Shown here: positions 19,912 to 30,403 of the stretch, piece after piece
Position numbering within the stretch: position 1 is the stretch's first letter
Layout of the letters: each line of letters starts with the position of its first letter
From: Zygnema cylindricum
Taxonomy: Eukaryota > Streptophyta > Zygnematophyceae > Zygnematales > Zygnemataceae
Length of the DNA: 43,012 nt
Direction: 5' to 3'
Assembly (NCBI GenBank): GCA_037447655.1
Contig: JBBHKE010001461.1
Location: 1 to 43,012, forward strand
Translations under genes and position numbers: made by a program
The notes under the pieces: model-generated
Databases searched by the model: none
Seen by the model: only the letters and a program-made list of their open reading frames with translations
What the model was told of the DNA's origin: nothing

Positions 19912-21773
19912 TTCAGGTTATGGGCCCACCATCTAGGGTGCCTATGTTTGATGGAACAGGCTTCACGTATTGGGCGTTTACAATGGAGGGATTGCTTTTC
20001 GAGAAGCACTTATGGGGAATTGTTGCGGGACAAGTGAGATGTCCGCCACCTAGCTTTGGAGGAGCTTACTACGGAGAATCATCTGAGACTGTCCAGAATA
20101 TCACCCGGAGTTCAGATGCAACGGAAGGTGAAGGGAAAAACCTTTCCGTGGATGGGGAAATAGGGGAGAAGGAAAAAGGGACACCTATGGTGAGGGGAGC
20201 TAGGCTCTTAGCTATGGTACCACATGTAGGGATTAAAACTGAAGAAAATGACAGGAAAATATGGGAATACAAAAACACTATAGCAAAACATCTCATACTT
20301 AGATATGTGTCTAAGTCGATAGCTATCACTCTTTTAAGTCTAACCAAGTCTTCGGAGATATGGGAAGCACTAACTCAGATTTATAAGAGTGAGACTATTC
20401 AGAGGCAGCAATTAGTAAAACAAGAAATAGATGCCTACGTTTATAAAGGCGGTAGCATGATAGAGTTTTGAAATGATATTGCTGCGTTATATGTTGAGCT
20501 TACTAGTGCGGGATATGTAGAATCTGAGGAGAGTAAGATTAATACACTAATTATGAAACTCCCAGATGAGTACGAAAACATAATTTGTCGTATGCAGGCA
20601 ATGGATGGCTCCTCATGGACTTGGAGCTTTACCATGGGGATAATTCTTGTGAGGGAAAGCACTTTGGAGCTTCGTAGGGGAAAGGACAGGGTCAATGCAT
20701 TTTCAGCTGGTGGTGATTGGCGGAATCGTGATGAGAGGAACGGCGGTGACGAGCGGAAGCGTGATGAGAAGAACGGTGGTGACGAGCGGAAGCGTGATGA
20801 GAGAAAGAAAGACAAAGGTAAACCTTATCGGAACTTTGGTGGAAAGAGAGGGAGAGGAAAAGGCACGGGAGCTTTGAAAAAAGGGGTTTGCTTCTTTTGT
20901 AGGGAACCGGGTCATTATATGGAGGAATGCCCTTGTTTGGAAAAACTTAGAAGTTGGAATGTGGATGAGGAGGACGAAGAGGAAGAGGAGAAAGAGGATG
21001 AAGAAAAATTGGAGCTTCTTCACATCGGTAGAATGGGGAAGAGAGAAAAGTACACAGAAATAGGACGAAGGCAACAGTGTGCTTTTGGAGGTATAAGGGA
21101 AGTAAAGAGAGAGGAGATACTTGAAGAAGTTCAAAATATTGAGGATAGTTTCATAAATATTTTGGAAACAGAAAACTGGTCGGAAAGGGAGACTTCAACG
21201 GATTCCGAGGAAAGGGGAGAATTAATTCTAGAGGGGGTTTTAAAAGATAGGGGAGAAGAGAAATATTTATTGGGAATTAAAATAGAAAGTGATAGTGGAA
21301 AGAATTCCATGGGAGACAGTGAGGGAAGTTCAGAAAATGGGGTAATTATCATGGATAAAAATATGATTACGGAAGATGTAGATCTTATGAGGAACTTAGT
21401 GGGGACTAGTGGTTTTTGGGAATATTTGGAGGTGGATGGATTTGACATCACTACTTGGTGTGATGTCTCTTGTGAAGATGTGCCTGTAAAAGGGTTATCA
21501 TCCGGGTATGTGTTGAAGGTTTGGGATGGGGCTGGTTGTTTGAATTTCAAGAGGGAAAGTGGATTTAGTGTGGATGGAAAAGGGAAGAGGTGGATAAAAT
21601 CTTTGCTCGGGTTTAAGAAAAATGGGATGTTAAATAAAATATGTGATACAATTATCATTTCAGTTCATTTTATCCACTGTGTTAAATACTTAAGTTTTAT
21701 GAAAGGAAAAGGAAAAAGGAAAAAGAAAAGAAAAAGGGGAGGGGGTGTTTGTTTACTTGTTTGTGGAAGTTAA
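19896..21773 (+). pseudogene. Gag protein of the non-autonomous element, one in-frame stop
   Basis: A single frame of 626 codons, interrupted only by TGA at 20469-20471 where related Gags would have Trp. It starts at the LTR-internal ATG (MEVSEFQVMGPPSRV), has the copia gag FDG-YW signature near residue 25, and a charged spacer with a repeated GGDERKRDE motif. The zinc knuckle CFFC-H-C lies at about residues 332-345, followed by an acidic run (EEDEEEEE). Further on, a stretch with 'CDVSCEDVPVK' and 'SSGYVLKVWDGAG' reads like a decayed copia RNase H fused in frame. The rest of pol is missing. The protein would form particles that package this RNA if a helper supplies enzymes. The long open frame in a pol-deleted element suggests Gag was maintained until recently. 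Confidence 0.85.
19916..19932 (+). promoter_or_regulatory. Half-tRNA primer-binding site (initiator tRNA-Met anticodon arm)
   Basis: GGTTATGGGCCCACC starts at the first base after the LTR and is complementary to the anticodon stem-loop of plant initiator tRNA-Met (GGTGGGCCCATAACC, from memory). This is the priming mode of Drosophila copia and yeast Ty5, which use a tRNA cleaved in the anticodon loop rather than the tRNA 3' end. The site lies inside the gag frame. Confidence 0.8.
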
Positions 21774-21790
21774 AAGAAAAATAGACTAGA

Positions 21791-21802
21791 AAATAAGGGG
21801 AG
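21791..21802 (+). promoter_or_regulatory. Polypurine tract of the Gag-only element
   Basis: AAATAAGGGGAG, directly before the 3' LTR start TGTTGATA. Confidence 0.8.
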
Positions 21803-21995
21803 TGTTGATATTTGAGTATTTTATAGGTCTGTATTAGGATAGAAAAAGAGCTGAGGCGGTCTGCCTCTAACTCCCCTTTCCAAGCCCCCATACTTGTCGT
21901 AGTCACTGAAGGCTGGATAGGGAGCTAGAGCCATGGCTGCCTAGGCTCTCTAGAGAAGACAGGGGGTAAATTATGTAGTCTTACAAAAAGTTGGT

Positions 21996-22068
21996 TGACG
22001 GACCCAGGAATTGATCCTGGTACCTACCGTCCATCAATCCGCGTTAGCCGTTAGCTCTAGCCGTTATG
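21996..22068 (-). ncRNA. tRNA-like Pol III unit in the 3' LTR, antisense
   Basis: Second copy of the unit at 18867-18939, with one difference visible (CCGTTAGC for CCATTAGC on the plus strand, in the D-arm). TTTTT on the minus strand follows at 21985-21989. Confidence 0.6.
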
Positions 22069-22217
22069 TCTAGAACAGATATTACGATATATAGGGTTTG
22101 ACAAATATATAAATCGTTATATGTAGATTAATCCGTTTAACGGCTAATAGATACTTAGTACATAGATACAGTTTAGTTTAGTACGAAGTACGGAATGGGG
22201 GCAAAACGGATACCACG

Positions 22218-22310
22218 CATTTGTTTCGATAGCGAAACAAATACCGCGCATTTGTTTCGACAGCGAAACAAATACCGCGCATTTGTTTCGATAGCGAAAC
22301 AAATACCGCG
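22218..22310 (+). repeat. 31-base hairpin repeats in the 3' LTR
   Basis: Same three-unit array as at 19089-19181; the middle unit has CGACAG where the 5' LTR has TGACAG. Confidence 0.85.
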
Positions 22311-23044
22311 CGTCGAATTTCAGCGGCTACGATTATAGTCGGTCTTGATCGGACGGCCACGATAGGCGCCGCGATCACGGAAAAGGCATTTTTGGCGTTT
22401 TACGGTCTTTGTCACGTCATGTGACACGTGGCGTGATAACATTGGACTACGGGAATTCCGGAGATTACAGGAACTAATCCTGATTTGACACGTGTCGACA
22501 TTTTGGCCATGTCGTACAATGGCCGTACAGAAAGTACACCGGCACCTGTACTTTTGTGTACGACACAGTAATTTGATTGGTGCCGTACTTCAGTAGATAG
22601 AGTTTTAGAGAGGGAATAGGACTTAGAAAATTTTGGGTAGGCAGCTGCCTCTCCCAGAGAGCACCCTGTATAAATGGCAAACTTTGGCCAGCCATAACTA
22701 TCAATTTACTTGACCATTTTCAGTGATTCTTTTTGCTGCGGACTCAGGGGAGTCTAGGCTACACAGGGGTGTAGTCGGTCAGAGTTTTTGTCTGCCAGGG
22801 TGGCTGTATTTCTAAGGGAAAGTCAAAGTGGGTGAATGTGTCCAAATCTCATATTCTAACTTTGCATTCTGTGGTGGAACTGAGCACACAGAAAGTGTTA
22901 TTTCACAGGGGTGAATCTATATTGGGGTTCTGACTGTCAAGGGGTCAGTCACTTGGGTTTATATTAACTTGGAGTCGGCACTATCTAGATTAGCTTCTTT
23001 TGGATCTGCATACTCTGAGGGCCAATGGAGGTCTCAGAGTTTCA

Positions 23045-23794
23045 CAAAACATTTTTAACTTTTTGCCCATTCCGATCATTTTCCAAAACTCATCGGAAAA
23101 TGGGTCTTGGTTTACACCAATATTTTGGCACGTAACTCCGATTGAAGGTGTCATGTGACACGTCACACGCTTCGATGTCATCAAACATAGGCGCGAAAAC
23201 AAACCTGCAGTTTTTCAAACTTAGTAGTACTTACTAATACGCGCGAAAACAACGAAATAGCCGTTCGGATATTATTTTTGCTACGTCAACTTTTCGGGTA
23301 ACCGTTGGTCCGTTTCACAAAAATAAGCTACTTTAACCTGACTTCAATATCCCCTAATATTTTGAGGAAGTTAGTTTCTACGGTTTTTCCGAAAAAATTC
23401 CATAACAGAAAAGTCGGAGCTCGAAAATCCGTATATTATTCGAACGCCCCTCGGTTGCGGAAGTGAATTTTTTTCCGGTGGGAATATGCTATGACTTGTT
23501 GAATATTGAGCCCTTAAAAATCACATGTCCGTATTTTTTGGCAGCGACTTGTTTTTGCCGGCTGTTGGCCGCCGAATTCACTCCTTGGAGTCTGTACAGC
23601 GCAACTTATCTTTTCAAATGTGTGCTTTCTGGGAAACTACATTGAGAACGTCGACCCGGCAAACATTTATATTTTTCGCACGTGTTAACAAACCAATAAA
23701 AACGCCAAAATGATGCATAAAAATGTAGTGCTTCTAAAAGTTCAAACTCATCCAACGAAATAACATCTCCCTCTCTTTCAAAATCTCCCTCAGA
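23045..23794 (+). other. Upstream region of the second signal-peptide exon
   Basis: No gene visible. The last roughly 110 bases resemble the region upstream of 4750 (shared 'acaaaccaataaa', 'catctccctc', 'tttcaaaat'), so they are the promoter or leader of the exon that follows. The rest is unassigned. Confidence 0.45.
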
Positions 23795-23957
23795 ATGGCG
23801 TCTGTCAAATACCTCCCCCTCCTCTTCTCCGCCCTCTCTCTCCTATTTATTCACCTCGCACGTGCGCAGAATACTCGCAAACAACAGGCTGCCATGTGTC
23901 CCACAAAACCAACGACTCTAAGGGATTTCCGCTTTTCCAAGATTGTGACATCCGTAC
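23795..23957 (+). pseudogene. First exon of a secreted protein, copy 2, cut by a solo LTR
   Basis: The frame begins MASVKYLPLLFSALSLLF. The signal peptide ends near A-R-A, residue 24, with CAG at the next codon where copy 1 has a TAG stop. Similarity to 4750-4920 continues through CPTKPTTLRDFRF. The frame is split after 'IVTSV' by the 1067-base solo LTR (target CGTAC) and continues in the same frame after it, from about 25025 to a stop at 25107-25109. No further exon is visible. Function unknown; not expected to be expressed as a full protein. Confidence 0.65.
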
Positions 23958-25024
23958 TGTTGGTTTGAAAAGTTAGTTTCGTGCGTGCGTGTCGTTTCGT
24001 GCGTACACAATATTTCGTGGGTACAGTACGCTACTCTAATGCTATCTTGATTTACTGTGGAGGTTCGAATGGATTTGGGAATTGGGGGAGTAATGTATTA
24101 ATTGTTTTGGGATATACGTTATTATTGGAGTGGCGCGAACAAAACGTAAGGAAAGGTACGGAATTTGTAAATGTACGGCGGATCGCTAAGCGATCCGATC
24201 TGGAATGTTTTTGGAGAAGTACGCCGGCGGTACGGACTAATTTGGATGGAGTGATGTCATTTCGCCAAGTGTATTTTGGTGAGTATGCTTCACGACATCA
24301 AGGGTGCCGAAGAAGAGCTACGGACGGCGGCGCCGTCAATTTGGTGAGGGATGCTAAATCGCGTCCATCACATGATATTTATTTTGGACGGTCCAGATTC
24401 TTTTGACGGAATTCGTAAGACGTAAATATTTAGCAATGTTTTGTCCTATGTATTAATCATTAGTGTAGATCTCATGTACACTCACATTAATTGAGGTAGT
24501 TGATTGATTACGTACGGCTGGTATGCCTCCGTACAGTTAGTAGTAAGCTGTAGTGTATATTTGTAGGACTTAGTCATTTTTTTGGACTTAGGAACTTTTT
24601 GGACAGAAACTGTTTTCTGCTCCTTTTTGGGAATTTCAACTGAGGATTTCTCTCAAATTTATTGGCATAATTATCTGAAATTTTGCATATGTGTTCCTCC
24701 TTGTATTGGTAATATTGTGGTTAATTTGCAGACCTATTGTGTGTCCTGTTTGCTTGGGGCTTCATTGTGAAGTTGGTCAGATTTATCAAAGTTCTGGCAG
24801 GCTGTTTTTCTGCAACTTTGACTGAGTGTTGTGATTATTCGGTTTGGTATTGTTATATGAAAATTGGTGGGAATACTTAGTGGCCTAGGAACTATCTGGT
24901 TGAGTAGTTTCAGCTTGGTTTGGTTATTCTGTAGAATCCTGAGTGGAATCAAAGGAGGCTGTTTTGGGGTAGTCTGTGGTGCTTCCGAGGGTACATTCAT
25001 GGCTGAAAAGGGCTATGAAAAACA
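23958..25024 (+). mobile_element. Solo LTR, 1067 bases, target duplication CGTAC
   Basis: Starts TGTTGGTTTG and ends AAAAACA, with perfect CGTAC on both sides (23953-23957 and 25025-25029). It is probably a copia-type LTR left by recombination of a full element. An ATG at 24999-25001 lies 26 bases from the end, in the position where the other copia LTRs here carry the gag start. A 9-base inverted repeat with one central base (CGGATCGCT-A-AGCGATCCG) lies at 24179-24197. Confidence 0.85.
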
Positions 25025-25089
25025 CGTACCTTCCTCCTGGTCAGTTATTAACCGGTCGAAAAATGATGCTAAAAGTCAAATTTCACAGA

Positions 25090-26330
25090 ATGATATATAT
25101 ATTTTTTAGCGTTTTCCCACTTTTAAAAAAATATATACCTTTCATTGCTCACAAATTTCAATAACGTGCATACGTTTCTATTTTATAAAGAAAACGATTG
25201 GGAGAGCTATATGTGTTCAACCTATACTTTGAGCGCAAAGTATGGTGTAAACATATACAACGCATTTCCAATAGTTTTTGTTCATTTAAATTGTGGTAAA
25301 TTTGTTTAATTAGTTAGTTTGTTTAGTTGTTTTACCTTCGAAATAGGAGGTAAAATATATAATAATTCATGTTGTTGAACTTCAAAAATCTTACTTTAAG
25401 AAAAAGAAGATTCATGACATCATAACCAGCATGGGGCAAAAAAACATTGGCAAAAATCTGTTGTCAAAACATCATATAAGTGTTGTAAACCAATAACTTT
25501 ATTTTGTTTTCATTAATATGTTTCTTACTGTACAGAAAATATAATCATTGTAATTTACATAGATTAAGACTAAAATACAATTTGAAAAAGGCAAATGTAG
25601 ATTGAACAAGGGAAAAAGCATGTCAGCAAAACAATATAAAATAGATTATACCAATGCAAGTTCCTGACTGTTACCCTTTTTGGTCCTTTTTGTCTTCTTG
25701 TGCTTCGTACAGATCAACAAAAATCTATTTGTCGGTGGTTGTTTGCGTTCTAATTTCAGTGGAGTTCAAATTTTTAACGGAGAAATAAATTTAAATCCCA
25801 ACGACGAAAATACTAAGCATCCGGAAGCTCGAAGAAGCATTTTTTTTAAATGAAAGAGTAAAATTTGAAGTTTTTAAGGAATTTTTGACGTATTTAAGAA
25901 ATCTTTCTCCAAGATTTCCATTTCATATAGTAAGAGTTTGAGTAACATTTGAATTGATTTAGAAAAACGTATAGGGATTAAGTATTGTGTACTTATTTTT
26001 TGGTGAAGTGGTCCATTGAAAGCTTGGAAGTGGAAGATAACATATTATGAAGTTTTGTTTTTTTGACAACATTTTATCCAGTTTTGTTTTCTTGTGGTTT
26101 CATTCTATTAAGCGCCACGATATAAGTTTAGAAAAAAATGTATCTTATTTGGTTTTTTTTATTTTGTGAAAGTTGAATAGTGCCTGATATTGGGGAACTT
26201 TCTAAGCATTCAATCCTTTTTGTATCGATTTTTAATAACTGTCTATAATAGCTTTCAATGAAAATCCATTATCCATTAGTGTGTCGAAAATTTTACTCAG
26301 GTCTTTTCAAGAATAAACCGTGATGCATTT
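25090..26330. repeat. Repeat X, copy 3 (partial)
   Basis: Aligns with 6420-7600 and with 35505-36230 ('aacgcatttccaatagttttt', 'ttttgtcttcttgtgcttcg', 'gacaac.ttttatccagttttg'). It stops before the protease-like part. More diverged than the other two copies. No coding potential. Confidence 0.7.
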
Positions 26331-26434
26331 AGAGTAATCGTCTTTAGTCAAAGTCAGCATATATCTCTATCCTCCCTTAGAGGGCGATAGGGTTGAAGGT
26401 AGCGCGTTTAAAAGATCGTGGAATTCATCGAATG

Positions 26435-27302
26435 TTAACTGCTCGGATATGCATTGTTCGAAATGGAAGTTATTGTTAGCAATAAGAGACTGAAAAGGTG
26501 GCACTTGGTTCGGGCATCAGGCGGAAAGAGTGCACGAGGGCAAAGAAGAACCTCATGAAAAGGAAAAAGATTTTCTTCCACTTTAGGGACGACTTGGGCC
26601 ACAATGGGGACATCATCTACGATAAAACGGGAAGTGATGGCGGGTGCCACCAAAGCCCAACTATCCCAATAAGCCGCCGGAGCAACTCGAGCCACTGGAA
26701 TGAAACCCAAAGACCCGTTGAAAATTGGAAGGCTAGCTTTACTCCGTGCAAATGATCCCTCTGGCCGATCGAAAATCCCATGCCCAACGAGGTGATGGAG
26801 CACACTAAAAAACTTATCTTTGAACTCCATTAGAGAAGACAAATAGGGAGCTGTTGGTGGTAATGTCCGGGCGAGATAAAGAGGACGTTGAGCAAAACAA
26901 CAAGTGAGAATTTGAAATGCCACTAAAGAGTCGGAGAGCTTAGGAAGGTCATCAGAGTGCGAGAGGTCCTCCAAAAAAGCATCAGAGACAACTTGGTTCA
27001 CAAAGGATGGGGCACCGATAAGAGAGCCTAAAGCTTTAATATCATCCATGGAAGATGCAATTCGAACACCCACAAGAACAGGGAAGTCTGAAGGTAAGCC
27101 TTGTAGGCTCCAAGCCACACATTTAGACGGCTTATCTGACAAACCAATCAAGTTGCTCCGAAAAATGGGAAAAGGCAGTTAAAACTTGGTCATGAGGGCC
27201 CACAATATGCGTATCATCCACGATGGAAGGGAATAAATAACCACGGAAAGTCGTAGCAGATTCTCGCAAAGCGTGAAGGTGGGCCAATCTTGATACAAAT
27301 TA
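26435..27302 (-). pseudogene. Non-LTR retrotransposon reverse transcriptase fragment
   Basis: Read on the minus strand from about 27302, the frame shows VDDTHIVGP, the catalytic (Y/F)xDD-type core with its usual 'T.I.G' follow-up. Then come LGSLIGAP and, near the end, a 'GSLGFIPVARVAPAAYWDSW' stretch. This matches the thumb and post-RT region of a group of non-LTR elements common in early-branching plants and algae, where a GGLGL..A...A...AYWASW block is typical. The N-terminal fingers and palm are absent, so it is a 5'-truncated or broken copy. The open length (about 290 codons) suggests it is not very old. Confidence 0.65.
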
Positions 27303-27387
27303 TAGACCTTTGGTCGTCCGTTTGAAAACCTTTAAATATTCCGACATTCTTTTCGTCTGCACCAGTAAACGGCATGTCTCACGGCCG

Positions 27388-27500
27388 ACGTCAACAAACG
27401 GGTAACATTGCCCCTTGGCCTACGTCAGCAAACGGGTAGCCTTGTCCCTCGGTCTACGTCAGCAAACGGTCTTTCTGTCAACGTCAACAACGGGTAACTT
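27388..27500 (+). repeat. 34-base tandem repeat
   Basis: Units starting ACGTCA(A/G)CAAACGGGTA at 27388, 27422 and 27456, with a partial, shorter fourth near 27481. They lie between the two non-LTR retrotransposon fragments. Function not evident. Confidence 0.7.
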
Positions 27501-27662
27501 TCAAATTACTACCTCTGCAAACGTTCTTGACCATCAGATCTTGGCTGCTCGATCCTGTCAATGAATAAGATGAAACCCGCCACGAGCACTAAAGAGTCTT
27601 CAGCCCGTCAATCATTCGTTCGTGACTGTCCGATTATAGGATGCTAGCAGTTCAGAAGCTAG

Positions 27663-28473
27663 CCGTCCTTTTCAACAAGGGTGGCGGCTCGGGACGCAGC
27701 AACTTTTAAGGAAAGAGATTATGCTCACCGAGACCCGGCGGACCAATTTATGCCATTTGCCGCAGAAATTTTTGGTACTTTGGACAAGTCCTTTGATGAT
27801 TTCCTCCGCGAATGTGCGAAGAAAACATTTGAGACCTGGGGTCCAGGAAGCCCTCCCCCGAGCCTTCTCGTCACGTTTTACCGTCAACGAGTATCAGTAG
27901 CTCTTCAACAAGCGCAAGTTGCGGCACTTCTACGGCGGAGTACGGTGGCGGATGACCCGCGGGGCCTCCTGATAGGATCGCTATACACAAGGATAGAAGA
28001 AAGATAGAGTATGATGCGGAAGCTAGAGACAGCAAGAAGAAGACACTCCAGCAAAAGACAAATATATTTCACCGGAAGTTTTCCCCTTACAAAAGATATC
28101 ATTCTCCCAAACGACTAAGTCCTTAATACTCTCTCTCACGAAACAAGAACTACAGGACAATAGCACGTCGTACAAAAGTACGCGCGTGAACCAATCAAAA
28201 CAAACAACTACCGAAACTACATAAAGTACGCGGTACTGTACGAAACCAACATACCGCCGTACAACACTAGGATACTAAGGTACTACGCACGCAAAACCAA
28301 AACCAAACTATATAAAACTAAACTAATCATGCCACGCCACGCGTAACATCATAAAATTATATTACGACGCTCAACATAACTGAGACGTCGTTTCACAAAG
28401 AACCTAACACCTCCTTGATCTTCCACCAAGGGATCCAATCCACATCCACGATCTTCGGTGGTGTGGAGTTTAG
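27663..28473 (+). pseudogene. C-terminal end of a non-LTR retrotransposon protein, split by a solo LTR
   Basis: The frame includes KERDY, then FMPFAAEIFGTL, FLRECAKK and FYRQRVSVALQQAQ. In the non-LTR elements whose reverse transcriptase resembles 26435-27302, a K..Y / F.PFA.E..G / RQR.S.ALQ.. order marks the very C-terminal endonuclease-like domain. The frame is broken at 27969 by a 440-base LTR and reads on in the same frame after it (28415) to TAG at 28471-28473. No upstream RT is attached on this strand. It is a 5'-truncated insertion, typical for this class. Confidence 0.6.
27970..28409 (-). mobile_element. Solo LTR, 440 bases, target duplication CCTCC
   Basis: On the plus strand it begins TGATAGGATC and ends AACCTAACA, flanked by perfect CCTCC (27965-27969 and 28410-28414). 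Orientation is taken as minus because that reading starts TGTTAGGTTC and has a TATATA box. It belongs to a different family from the other LTRs: no LTR-internal gag start or tRNA-like unit is visible. Confidence 0.85.
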
Positions 28474-28710
28474 CTTGTTAGGGTTGTGTAGTTTTTTCTT
28501 TTGTTTAGTGTCATCTTTAGTATATTTGCTTAGTTTTGGCAGTTTTTTTTAGATAGATTTGGTGTCTTCACCTGTTTTGTTTACCTTCTTTTCCTTTGGC
28601 TATTCTTTAGCAACAAGCGTCTATTTCTTCTTTTTGAGCCCCTTTGTACTTTGATGGATTTTTCCATCGCACTTTTTGAAATAAAGTTTGACCTTTCAAC
28701 ATGTACGATT
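28474..28710 (+). other. 3' UTR of the non-LTR retrotransposon
   Basis: The T-rich stretch after the stop codon ends with GATGGATTTTTCCATC and AAATAAAGTTTG, a small hairpin followed by a polyadenylation-like signal. This is a common form of LINE 3' end. The element end is therefore near 28700; target duplications were not identified because the 5' end is uncertain. Confidence 0.5.
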
Positions 28711-29077
28711 TCGTGTCGTAAATTATTTCCTCGATTTTCCGTCAATCGTTGTGTTGATTTGGGTCGCGTCTACAGAAATCCATACGGACGACTTGAATAG
28801 TACAACAGTACTAAGACGTTTTGATAAAAAGGACACGGTCCATGCGCGTGTAACGGTTGTTGGTGGGCCAATGCAAAAAAACATGAAATAGCCACAATTG
28901 TCCGCAACTCGTGTCCATTTGTTTCATGACACGCGGCTGACTCTGTTCCTGATCACGAATGAGCGTCCATACTACAGTGACGGGCCAACTATACGATAAT
29001 CACGGATAGGCGTCCGTGCGTAAGTCCTGAAGTGAAAGTCAAAACGATCCTAAGCTGGCCCTGTACTTTCTGACTGA
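28711..29077. other. Gap without recognisable feature
   Basis: The short frames here have no family motifs. The region ends where the second copy of the gene-bearing duplication begins. Confidence 0.4.
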
Positions 29078-29357
29078 TGACATTCCGACAACAGCGGATT
29101 TGTGCAATCTTTGCCGCCAAGATTTGGCACGTGAAGCGGGATAATGTCGGTGACAGATGATTTAAAAAAATAGCGTTCGTGGACGCCGCTCCAATGATTC
29201 GCTCTACTATTAATATGGAGAATCTGTACGAATAACGGTGCAGAACTAAAACGTTTAAGGTTTTTTTGTAACCGACAGTTTTCACACCGCGTTTGAAATC
29301 TTGCGAGCCAAGACTGGACAAAGCCGCTGCGTGACGTCATGGAATTCAAATATAGTA

Positions 29358-29574
29358 CACCTTGTATCGCTATTAGTGTTAACAATTTTTAAGTCTCTTA
29401 AAACATCTTTTCTCCGTACATACTTGTCCGATTTTCAATTTGAAACCGCCGTTTGGAAGCTGAAAACCTTACCTTCCAATCGCAACCGTCAGATTCACAA
29501 TCCGACATGTGTGTACGGAGAAAATATATTTTAAGAGACTAAAAAAACATTAACCCTAATAGCGATTCACGGTG
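29358..29574. mobile_element. MITE, 217 bases, TA target duplication
   Basis: Starts CACCTTGTATCGCTATTAGT and ends in its inverted match CGATTCACGGTG, with TA at 29356-29357 and 29575-29576. Gene copy 1 has 'catagtacccc' at the matching place, an empty site that proves the TA duplication. It is about 830 bases upstream of the TATA box of gene copy 2, so it could affect that promoter. Confidence 0.92.
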
Positions 29575-30403
29575 TACCTGCAAAAGCTCAATGATTGGGA
29601 TAGCGGCAGAAAATAGAGCGGACCTGCCATTTTATGACGCGTGTAGTTTACTGGAAGGAAAAAAAATCAGGTTTCACTACTAATTCCGGTGAAAAATTTG
29701 AAAGAACGTCCTTTGGCTGTCGCAAAAAGGCAAACTGATCTGTCCTATGTTTGGACTAAAATCCAAAAAAAACATTGAGCCGCGTAAAACGACAAAAAGT
29801 TTTTTTTTTTTCACAAATTGCTCAATGTCACGTGCCATTTTCTTTTGTGTTTGTACTGGCCACGTGGCGCATTATGAAAGGCCGAATTTCCGGCTACCCT
29901 CGGAAGCTAGAAACTCGATCGTGCAGGATTACCGTTGACCATCTTTGACTTAGGGTTAATATCCTTTGTAAACAAAAAACCCTTCGTTAAGCTTGTTGCA
30001 CGGAAAGATTTTGGAAAAATATCGAAATCCTATTGGTCGAAAGCATGCTTTAACCAGTAACGAAGGGCTACTTGTTACAATGGCGATTTTCCGTTATCTG
30101 CAAGTCCTGGGTACGGATAGACGTCGGTTTTTTCTTTGTCTCTTTAGAGATGAGCTGACCAATGAGATCACCAAAAAAAAAACACAAGAAAGAAACACCA
30201 GAAAAAAACCGTCAGAAATCGACAAATAACTTGCAGGTGTGGCATGTCCCAAGAAAGCGCTAAAAATTTATAAACGGCCGAGGGCTCTGCCACGTCATCA
30301 TCGGAATTTACACACCTGTGAAAATCCCTATTTTGTTTGAAATTCAGATCCAGCCAAGATTTTGTCCTGCCAGGTGTCTCAAGTGGATCAGACTCGTGGC
30401 GTC

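Larger units (their letters stand above)
18674..19915 (+). repeat. 5' LTR of the Gag-only element
   Basis: TGTTGATATTTG to GAGTTTCA. In order it holds an antisense tRNA-like unit, three hairpin-forming 31-base tandem repeats, a TATA box (19540), a leader conserved with the solo LTR at 40490, and the gag start codon in a hairpin loop 20 bases before its end. Confidence 0.95.
18674..23044 (+). mobile_element. Young Gag-only non-autonomous copia-type element (TR-GAG-like)
   Basis: Two 1242-base LTRs (18674-19915 and 21803-23044) are flanked by the perfect duplication CAAAA (18669-18673 and 23045-23049). I count about eight differences between the LTRs, so insertion is recent. The 1887-base interior encodes Gag with a zinc knuckle, plus only a vestige of RNase H; protease, integrase and reverse transcriptase are absent. 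Movement would need enzymes in trans. Primer site and polypurine tract are present. Confidence 0.93.
21803..23044 (+). repeat. 3' LTR of the Gag-only element
   Basis: Same length as the 5' LTR and about eight base differences, several of them C/T or G/A. The tRNA-like unit, hairpin repeats, TATA box and leader are all present. It ends GAGTTTCA and is followed by CAAAA. Confidence 0.95.

Noticed and set aside
23981-24406. 141-residue open frame downstream of the second signal-peptide exon
   Set aside because: It lies wholly inside the solo LTR 23958-25024 and shows no family motif.
27301-27660. 34-base tandem repeats considered as a promoter enhancer array for the downstream frame
   Set aside because: The downstream frame is a 5'-truncated retrotransposon tail, so there is no gene for it to drive.
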